DNA of 6,004 bases. Origin: Burkholderiaceae bacterium (GTDB lineage: Bacteria; Pseudomonadota; Gammaproteobacteria; Burkholderiales; Burkholderiaceae_C). The stretch is from positions 1-6,004 of the forward strand of contig JAIRQU010000029.1 of assembly GCA_031256305.1 (NCBI GenBank). The letters run 5' to 3'. Within the stretch, counting starts at the first letter, position 1; every line of letters begins with the position of its first letter. Below the pieces are notes generated by a model. The model was not told the origin of the DNA and made no database searches. It saw only the letters and a program-made list of their open reading frames with translations. The position numbers and the translations under genes were made by a program. Positions 1 to 6,004 of this stretch are shown here, in pieces.

Positions 1-554
1 CCGGCGCGCCGGGGCTGGCGGCCCTGAATGCGCTGCAACTGGAAGACCGCACGCTGTTCATCACCGACCCCTACGTCAACGAAGACCCCGCGCCGGAACT
101 GCTGGCCGCCATCGCCCGCATGGCCGCCGAGGAGGTGCGCAACTTCGGCCTGCCGCCCAAGGTGGCGTTTCTCTCGCATTCCAACTTCGGCTCCTCGCGC
201 CGGCCCTCGGCGCTGAAGATGCGGCGCGCGCGCGACCTGTTCCGCCAGCTCGCCCCGGAAATCGAATGCGATGGCGAAATGCAGGGCGACACGGCGCTGT
301 CGGACAGCGTCCGCCGGAACAACCTGCCCGACAGTACCCTGCACGGCGAGGCCAATCTGCTGATCTGCCCCAGCCTGGACGCGGCCAATATCCTGTTCAA
401 CGTGCTCAAAATCACTTCAGGCGGCGGCGTAACCATTGGCCCGATGCTGCTGGGCGCGGCCGCTCCGGCGCATGTGCTCAACCCATCGGCCACCGTGCGG
501 CGGCTGGTCAACATGACGGCGCTGGCCGTGGCCGACGCCGCAGCCCGGCGGTAA
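1..554 (+). CDS. maeB: NADP-dependent malic enzyme, C-terminal phosphotransacetylase-like domain (5' partial)
   Basis: This is the 3' end of a gene that enters from the left edge. The first complete codon is at base 3 and TAA is at 552-554, giving 183 visible residues. These match the end of the PTA-like domain of the large (about 750-residue) MaeB malic enzymes. Seen in order: the FITDPYVNEDPAPE stretch, PPKVAFLSHSNFGSS, an SALKMR motif, DGEMQGD, ANLLICPSLDAANI, TIGPMLLGAAAPAHVL and a closing VRRLVNMTALAVADAAAR. In this family the missing N-terminal part decarboxylates malate to pyruvate with reduction of NADP; the PTA-like part is generally not a working phosphotransacetylase and instead binds allosteric effectors such as acetyl-CoA. 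A stand-alone Pta is the alternative, but the SHSNFGS and NMTALAVADA wording fits MaeB better. The catalytic malic domain is outside the window. No clear intrinsic terminator follows the stop. Confidence 0.9.
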   Translation, partial: GAPGLAALNALQLEDRTLFITDPYVNEDPAPELLAAIARMAAEEVRNFGLPPKVAFLSHSNFGSSRRPSALKMRRARDLFRQLAPEIECDGEMQGDTALSDSVRRNNLPDSTLHGEANLLICPSLDAANILFNVLKITSGGGVTIGPMLLGAAAPAHVLNPSATVRRLVNMTALAVADAAARR

Positions 555-594
555 GCGTTTGCCCCACAAAAAAATTTGCCGCGGCGCGTGCATG

Positions 595-623
595 ATGCGG
601 TACGGTGCGAAAATTCACCGCAT
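595..623 (+). promoter_or_regulatory. Inverted repeat in the helicase leader
   Basis: ATGCGGT (595-601) and ACCGCAT (617-623) are perfect 7-base complements separated by 15 bases. Allowing one bulged G, the pairing extends to CAT (591-593) with ATG (624-626). A second, mutually exclusive stem lies inside: CGGTG (603-607) with CACCG (616-620), loop CGAAAATT. It could be an operator dyad or an RNA structure in the 5' leader of the helicase mRNA. The symmetry is seen directly; any function is inference. No convincing sigma-70 promoter could be placed. Confidence 0.45.
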
Positions 624-640
624 ATGACGCAAACGTATCT

Positions 641-644
<4 letters not shown>
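624..644 (+). other. Six-codon upstream open reading frame overlapping the helicase start
   Basis: ATG at 624 opens a frame encoding MTQTYL and stops at TGA 642-644. The stop overlaps the helicase ATG (641-643) as ATGA, the arrangement typical of translational coupling. It arises from the first copy of the 17-base duplication. No clear Shine-Dalgarno sequence precedes either ATG, so actual translation of this frame is uncertain. Confidence 0.3.

Positions 645-655
<11 letters not shown>
624..655 (+). repeat. 17-base tandem duplication spanning the helicase start codon
   Basis: The 15-mer ATGACGCAAACGTAT occurs at 624-638 and again, identically, at 641-655, separated by CT, so the period is 17 bases. 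The second copy starts with the ATG chosen for the helicase. Because 17 is not a multiple of 3, the first copy is read in a different frame from the gene. Confidence 0.9.
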
Positions 656-2098
<1,443 letters not shown>

Positions 2099-2102
2099 TC
2101 TC

Positions 2103-2312
2103 TCAACAACAACGCCCCGCGCCCGATCCGTAGCGCGCCTGCTGACGTTCCCGGAAAAATTCGTCGTAGCTCATGACAGGGCGCTCCGGGTGCGTGGCGC
2201 GCATGTGGGCCACGTAACCGTCGTAGTCGGGCAGGCCCACCATCATGCGCATCGCCTGGCCCAGGTAGCGGCCCGTGGTTTGCGCGTTTTCACGAAGCGT
2301 GGCGAACAGCAT
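2103..2312 (-). CDS. ybdD: YbdD/YjiX family small protein, partner of CstA-type transporter
   Basis: This 69-residue protein has the hallmarks of the YbdD/YjiX family (Pfam Sel_put): a [24 protein letters not shown] core, [23 protein letters not shown], and a terminal Arg-Cys-Cys. Family members are 65-70 residues and are usually encoded directly downstream of cstA or btsT, as here. Their biochemical role is not firmly known; one conserved proposal is that they modulate or assemble the transporter. The gene starts 45 bases after the cstA stop, so the two are probably co-transcribed. Start ATG 2310-2312 is preceded by GGAGGA (complement of 2325-2330) with a somewhat long 12-base spacer. The stop (TGA, complement of 2103-2105) lies 4 bases from the stop of the convergent helicase gene. 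Which E. coli paralogue it corresponds to (YbdD or YjiX) cannot be decided here. Confidence 0.92.
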   Translation of the reverse strand: MLFATLRENAQTTGRYLGQAMRMMVGLPDYDGYVAHMRATHPERPVMSYDEFFRERQQARYGSGAGRCC

Positions 2313-2357
2313 GATGCGGACAATTCCTCCCTGCCAACGTTGATGCGCTCGCGCTCG

Positions 2358-4418
2358 TCAGGCCGCCGCTGGCAGCGGCTGATAGGGCGTTTCCTGCACG
2401 GTCGGGCGGTCGATGCGGCGCGCCCGCGCAATGGCGATCAGGCCATAGACGGTGATGCTGACCACCACCAGGATGAACAGGCCCGATAGCGCGGCGTCGA
2501 TGTAGTCGTTGAAAATCATGCGCTGCATTTGCGCCAGCGACTTGGCGGGCGCAACGATTTTGCCTTGCGCCAGCGCCGCCGAGAGTTTTTGCGCGTGCGT
2601 TACAAAGCTGACCTTTGGGTTGCTGTCGAAAATCTTCTGCCAGCCCGCCGTGAGCGTGCATATCAGCAACCACAGCGTCGGGATGACCGTGACCCAAGCG
2701 TATCGCCCACGCTTCATTTTGAACAGCACCACGGTCGCCAGCACCAGCGCGATACCCGCCAGCATCTGATTGGAGATGCCAAACAGCGGCCACAGTGTGT
2801 TGATGCCGCCCAGCGGATCGACCACGCCCTGATACAAGAAATACCCCCACGCCGTCACGCACAGCGCGGTGGCGATCAAATTGGCGGGCAGCGATTCGGT
2901 GCGCTTGAGGCTGGGCGCAAAAGTGCCCAGCAGGTCTTGCAGCATGAAGCGGCCCGCGCGCGTGCCGGCATCGACGGCCGTCAGGATGAACAGCGCCTCG
3001 AACAAAATGGCAAAGTGATACCAGAACGCCATCATGGCCTGTCCGCCGATCACCTGATGCAGGATTTGCGCCATGCCCACGGCCAGCGTGGGCGCGCCGC
3101 CCGCGCGCGAGACGATGCTGGCCTCGCCCACCGCATGAGCGGTTTGCGTGAGCATGTCGGGCGTGAGCGCAAAGCCCCATTGACTGACCGTGCGCGCCAC
3201 CGCGTCGGGCGTGGTGCCCAGCACCGCCAGCGGCGCGTTCATGGCGAAATACACGCCCGGATCAATCACCGAGGCGGCCACCAGCGCCATGATGGCCACG
3301 AACGATTCCATCAGCATCCCGCCGTAGCCGATAAAGGGCGCGTGCTTTTCGTTGTCCAGCAGCTTGGGCGTGGTGCCCGATGAAATCAGCGCGTGAAAGC
3401 CCGACACCGCGCCGCAGGCGATGGTGATGAACAGGAAGGGAAACAGATTGCCCGACCACACCGGCCCGCTGCCGTCAACGAACTGGGTCAGCGCGGGCAT
3501 CTTCAGCTCCGGCGCGACGATCAGAATGCCCACCGCCAGCGCCACGATGGTGCCTACCTTCAAGAAGGTTGAAAGGTAATCGCGCGGGGCCAGCAGCAAC
3601 CACACCGGCAGCACCGCGGCGACAAAGCCGTAGCCGATCAGAATCCATGTCAACTGCGTGCCCGTAAAGGTGAACAGCGCCGCCAGCGCGGGCGTTTGGC
3701 TGACGTGCTGGCCATAGGCGATGGAAGCCATCAGCAGCACAAAGCCGATAAGCGATATTTCGCCGATTTTGCCGGGCCGGATGTAACGCAGGTACAGGCC
3801 CATCAGCAGCGCGATGGGAATCGTCGCGGCCACCGTAAAGGTGCCCCAGGGCGAACCGGCCAGCGCCTTGACCACCACCAGCGCCAGCACCGCCAGAATG
3901 ATAATCATGATGAGAAAGGCGCCGATCAGCGCGATCACGCCGGGCACCAGACCCAACTCCATCTTGACCAGATCGCCCAGCGACCGGCCATCACGCCGCG
4001 TGGACAGGAACAGCACCACGAAGTCCTGCACCGCCCCGGCAAACACCACGCCCGCCAGAATCCACAACATGCCCGGCAGATAGCCCATCTGCGCGGCCAG
4101 CACCGGCCCCACCAGCGGCCCCGCGCCCGCGATAGCCGCGAAGTGGTGGCCGAACAGCACGTATTTGTTGGTCGGCACGTAGTCCAGTCCGTCGTTATGG
4201 CGCACGGCGGGGGTCATGCGCGTGGGGTCTATGCCCAGCACGGTATTGGCGATAAAGCGTCCATAGAAACGGTAGGCGATCAGATAGACGCACACCGCGC
4301 AGACCACGATCCACAGCGCGCTCACCTGCTCGCCATGCGCCAGCGCCACCACGCCAAACGCAAACGCCCCCAGCAACGCAATTACCGTCCAAAGGACCAA
4401 ACGAGATACTCGGTTCAA
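2358..4418 (-). CDS. cstA: Carbon starvation protein CstA/BtsT family transporter
   Basis: This is a 686-residue polytopic inner-membrane transporter; E. coli CstA is 701 and BtsT 716 residues. In E. coli this family carries out proton-coupled pyruvate uptake (BtsT) and pyruvate or peptide uptake during carbon starvation (CstA). Seen: the N-terminal signature DYVPTNKYVLFGHHFAAIAGAGPLVGPVLAAQ at about 79-110, the RRDGRSLGDL loop at 141-150, GFHALISSGTTPKLL at 340-354, and the C-terminal helices including WPLFGISNQMLAGIAL around 543-558. About 16-18 hydrophobic segments can be counted from residue 8 to 665, followed by a short cytoplasmic tail. The start is TTG (complement of 4416-4418): GAGGAG lies six bases upstream, and the next in-frame Met codon is only at residue 68, after the first two helices. 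Its downstream ybdD gene supports the assignment. Substrate (pyruvate versus peptides) cannot be told from sequence. Confidence 0.95.
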   Translation of the reverse strand: MNRVSRLVLWTVIALLGAFAFGVVALAHGEQVSALWIVVCAVCVYLIAYRFYGRFIANTVLGIDPTRMTPAVRHNDGLDYVPTNKYVLFGHHFAAIAGAGPLVGPVLAAQMGYLPGMLWILAGVVFAGAVQDFVVLFLSTRRDGRSLGDLVKMELGLVPGVIALIGAFLIMIIILAVLALVVVKALAGSPWGTFTVAATIPIALLMGLYLRYIRPGKIGEISLIGFVLLMASIAYGQHVSQTPALAALFTFTGTQLTWILIGYGFVAAVLPVWLLLAPRDYLSTFLKVGTIVALAVGILIVAPELKMPALTQFVDGSGPVWSGNLFPFLFITIACGAVSGFHALISSGTTPKLLDNEKHAPFIGYGGMLMESFVAIMALVAASVIDPGVYFAMNAPLAVLGTTPDAVARTVSQWGFALTPDMLTQTAHAVGEASIVSRAGGAPTLAVGMAQILHQVIGGQAMMAFWYHFAILFEALFILTAVDAGTRAGRFMLQDLLGTFAPSLKRTESLPANLIATALCVTAWGYFLYQGVVDPLGGINTLWPLFGISNQMLAGIALVLATVVLFKMKRGRYAWVTVIPTLWLLICTLTAGWQKIFDSNPKVSFVTHAQKLSAALAQGKIVAPAKSLAQMQRMIFNDYIDAALSGLFILVVVSITVYGLIAIARARRIDRPTVQETPYQPLPAAA

Positions 4419-4424
4419 AATGTT

Positions 4425-4430
4425 CTCCTC
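4425..4430 (-). promoter_or_regulatory. Ribosome binding site that fixes the TTG start of cstA
   Basis: On the minus strand GAGGAG is followed by AACATT and then TTG. This strong Shine-Dalgarno match at six-base spacing supports the non-ATG start; no ATG or GTG in the cstA frame sits at a suitable distance. Confidence 0.8.
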
Positions 4431-4552
4431 AAATTTCTGACTGGCAGCTACATCGTACTCTACCGATTCGTCATCCCACGCAGCGCGGCATCAACCCATC
4501 GGCGCGCATAGGGACATTGACACGCGCGCGCTCCGGCGGCTTTTGACGAGTC

Positions 4553-4568
4553 TGGCGTTAACGCGCCA
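4553..4568. repeat. Palindrome centred on GCGTTAACGC
   Basis: GCGTTAACGC at 4555-4564 is a perfect 10-base palindrome. It sits within TGGCGTTAACGCGCCA, where TGGCG (4553-4557) and CGCCA (4564-4568) also pair around a six-base loop. It lies between lapB and cstA. It could be an operator for a dimeric regulator, or a weak hairpin after lapB; no T-tract follows on either strand, so a classical terminator is unlikely. Confidence 0.4.
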
Positions 4569-4608
4569 ATCCAGGGCCGCTGGTAAGGCAGTTAAGCGCG
4601 AACGCCCT

Positions 4609-5769
4609 CTACAACTCTTCGATGCGCCGGGGCGGAAAGCTCTCCCAGACCTGGCAGCCGGGACATTGCCAGAAATAGCCCTGCGTCTCGAAACCGCACG
4701 CCGCGCACCGGTAGCGCGCCAGCGGGCGGGCGGCGTTGTCGATGGAGTGTTGCACGGTGGGGTGGTCAGTCTCGGCGTTGAAACGTTCATGGGACAGCCA
4801 GCGCGCGGCCGCGATCAGCGATGACTCCTGCGCCATGTGCCGCACATAGCGCTGGCGCGCCTGATCGGGCGGCACGCCTTGCGCGATCAGGGCCTGCACA
4901 ATGGCGTCGGTGACATCGACGGCGGGCGTTTGGGCGCCGCTGGCTTCCAGCACAGCCAAGACCTGTTGCACCTGGCCGCAGGCCGCGCCCAGGCGCACCA
5001 GCTCGCTGGCGACCAGGGGCAGGAATTGCGGCGCGTGATCGGGCAACTGCATGAGCGCGGCCAACGCACTGGCGGCGTCGCCCTGGGCGGCGCACAGCCC
5101 GGCAAGCTGGATGCGGGGCCGCCCCGCAGCAGGGGCCTGGGTGATGGCCTGGTCAAGGAATTGCCGCGCCTGATCCGGGTCATGGCCGCGCGTTTGCGCG
5201 GCGGCGGCCTGCTCGCACAAGTAGTGGGCCAGCCGCCCGCTGAAGTCGCCCTGGCCGTCGGCCTGCAAGCGGCGTGCAATTGCGCCGGCCTTCCGCCAAT
5301 CGCGTGATCGCTCGTAAATTGATAGCAAGGTGAGTGCAGCCTGTTGCGCATAGCGCGTGCCCTGGAGTTTTTGCAGAGCGTCCTCGGCGCGGTCGATCAG
5401 CCCGGCCTTGAGAAAGTCCTGCGCCAGCGCGTATTGGGCGCGTTCGCGGTCGACATCCGAAAGGTCGGCGCGCAAGAGCAGGTGTTCATGCACGCGCACT
5501 GCACGCTCGTATTCGCCGCGACGGCGAAACAGGTTGCCTAGCGCAAAGTGCAGCTCGGACGTGTCGGGATCGCGCTGCACCGCTTCGATAAAAGCGTCAA
5601 TGGCCTGATCCTGCTGCTCGTTGAGCAGGTAGCTCAACCCCTTGAAGTATGCCTTGGGCGCTTGCCGGTTTTCCAGCCGCCATTGGCGCAGGTCAAAGCG
5701 CGAAGCCAGCCAGCCCAAGGCAAAGGCCACGGGCAGGCCGATCAGAATCCAGGTCGGGTCAAAATTCAC
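4609..5769 (-). CDS. lapB: Lipopolysaccharide assembly protein LapB (YciM)
   Basis: LapB is an inner-membrane-anchored TPR protein. In E. coli it works with FtsH to control LpxC degradation and so the rate of LPS synthesis, and it links to the LPS transport machinery. This copy has 386 residues (E. coli 389). Seen: one N-terminal membrane helix at about 7-22, then the conserved YFKGLSYLLNEQQDQAIDAF segment from 41, successive TPR-like helical repeats to about 280 (SELHFALGNLFRRRGEYERAV and HYLCEQAAAA among them), and a C-terminal rubredoxin-like metal site with Cys355, Cys358, Cys369 and Cys372 (CAAC and CPGC). All four metal ligands are intact. The start is GTG (complement of 5767-5769), placed just before the membrane helix and overlapping the end of lapA by 11 bases, which suggests translational coupling; no strong Shine-Dalgarno sequence is visible. 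Stop is TAG. The upstream lapA gene confirms the identification. Confidence 0.96.
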   Translation of the reverse strand: MNFDPTWILIGLPVAFALGWLASRFDLRQWRLENRQAPKAYFKGLSYLLNEQQDQAIDAFIEAVQRDPDTSELHFALGNLFRRRGEYERAVRVHEHLLLRADLSDVDRERAQYALAQDFLKAGLIDRAEDALQKLQGTRYAQQAALTLLSIYERSRDWRKAGAIARRLQADGQGDFSGRLAHYLCEQAAAAQTRGHDPDQARQFLDQAITQAPAAGRPRIQLAGLCAAQGDAASALAALMQLPDHAPQFLPLVASELVRLGAACGQVQQVLAVLEASGAQTPAVDVTDAIVQALIAQGVPPDQARQRYVRHMAQESSLIAAARWLSHERFNAETDHPTVQHSIDNAARPLARYRCAACGFETQGYFWQCPGCQVWESFPPRRIEEL

Positions 5770-6004
5770 GCGCGGTCAGAATCGAATCGGTTAATGGGCC
5801 GGTCGCGGGCTGGGGCTGATCGGCGGTTTGAGCCGACGCCGCAGGCTGCTGGATTTGCCGCGCCGCCGGTATCTTGACGCGCCGCCGCCGCCAGCCAAGC
5901 AGCATACCCAATACGCCCGCCGCCAGGCCCAACGCAAAGGCGACCAGCACAATCAGCGTCATGGGAGCGCGCCATTCGCGGCCGAACATCAGGCGCAGAG
6001 TTGC
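5759..6004 (-). CDS. lapA: Lipopolysaccharide assembly protein LapA (YciS, DUF1049), 5' partial
   Basis: The reading frame runs in from the right edge and ends at TGA (complement of 5759-5761), leaving 82 residues. E. coli LapA is 102 residues with two membrane helices. Here only the second is visible: APMTLIVLVAFALGLAAGVLGMLLGW at visible residues 13-38, followed by the basic RRRR stop-transfer sequence and a Gln/Ala/Pro-rich cytoplasmic tail. The frame stays open through TLRLMFGREWRAP to the edge, and this fits the inter-helix segment of LapA, so the Met codon at 5987-5989 is most likely internal rather than the start. LapA is a small inner-membrane partner of LapB. The sequence alone is weakly conserved; the identification rests on topology, size and the overlap with lapB. 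Confidence 0.87.
   Translation of the reverse strand, partial: ATLRLMFGREWRAPMTLIVLVAFALGLAAGVLGMLLGWRRRRVKIPAARQIQQPAASAQTADQPQPATGPLTDSILTAREF

Larger units (their letters stand above)
4419..4608 (-). promoter_or_regulatory. lapB-cstA intergenic region, presumed cstA promoter region
   Basis: These 190 bases separate the lapB stop from the cstA start, both genes reading leftward. Apart from the cstA ribosome binding site I see one clear element, the palindrome at 4553-4568. No strong sigma-70 pair is visible; TACGAT (complement of 4452-4457) is a possible -10 without a recognisable -35. No stem followed by a T-run is seen that would end lapB transcription. In E. coli, cstA is activated by CRP and btsT by BtsSR, but I cannot identify either site here. 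Confidence 0.4.

Noticed and set aside
576..606. TTGCCG and TACGGT as a sigma-70 promoter for the helicase
   Set aside because: The spacing is 19 bases and the -10 match is poor; it cannot be told from background.
605..640. GTG at 605 as the helicase start
   Set aside because: It would add 12 residues not typical of the family ahead of the Q-motif region, and it has no Shine-Dalgarno sequence. ATG 641 is preferred, though 605 is not excluded.
2103..2111. Cys-Cys-TGA end of ybdD as a possible selenocysteine site (the Pfam family is named as a putative selenoprotein)
   Set aside because: The protein length and Arg-Cys-Cys ending match ordinary family members, no selenocysteine insertion hairpin is evident after the TGA, and reading on would enter sequence antisense to rhlE.
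2290..3180. An 296-codon minus-strand frame overlapping cstA and ybdD
   Set aside because: It is an out-of-frame shadow of cstA with low-complexity His/Arg/Gly composition and no domain.
2529..4511. Long plus-strand open frames (2529-3383 and 3696-4511) opposite cstA
   Set aside because: Their products are very rich in Arg, His and Gln, the usual antisense image of a hydrophobic membrane protein gene, and the cstA frame is unmistakable.

Overview
The window is an ordinary, gene-dense stretch of a GC-rich proteobacterial chromosome. The protein set points to a betaproteobacterium, probably Burkholderiales and perhaps near Comamonadaceae. This is inferred from the style of the MaeB C-terminus, the RhlE-type helicase tail, the LapA/LapB pair and the CstA/YbdD pair. 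No database search was possible, so the taxonomy is tentative. I see no mobile element, CRISPR array, RNA gene or unknown multi-gene system.

Layout: bases 1-554 (+) hold the 3' end of a MaeB-type malic enzyme, covering its phosphotransacetylase-like domain. A gap of 86 bases (555-640) leads to a complete DEAD-box RNA helicase of the RhlE type (641-2098, +). The helicase leader is the most unusual part of the window. It has a 7-bp inverted repeat (ATGCGGT/ACCGCAT) with a competing inner stem, then a 17-base tandem duplication that copies the start codon. The duplication leaves a six-codon upstream reading frame whose TGA overlaps the helicase ATG (ATGA).

All other genes lie on the minus strand and meet the helicase tail to tail, with only 4 bases between stop codons. 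Reading leftward from the right edge: lapA (cut by the edge), lapB (GTG start, overlapping lapA by 11 bases), a 190-base intergenic region, cstA (TTG start with a strong ribosome binding site), and a small ybdD/yjiX-family gene 45 bases after cstA.

How the genes relate: LapA and LapB are inner-membrane proteins that set LPS synthesis in balance with the rest of the envelope, through LpxC turnover by FtsH in E. coli. CstA/BtsT-family transporters take up pyruvate or peptides under carbon limitation, and YbdD/YjiX is their usual small partner. MaeB makes pyruvate and NADPH from malate. A pyruvate link between MaeB and CstA is therefore conceivable, but they are separate transcription units on opposite strands and nothing in the sequence ties them together.
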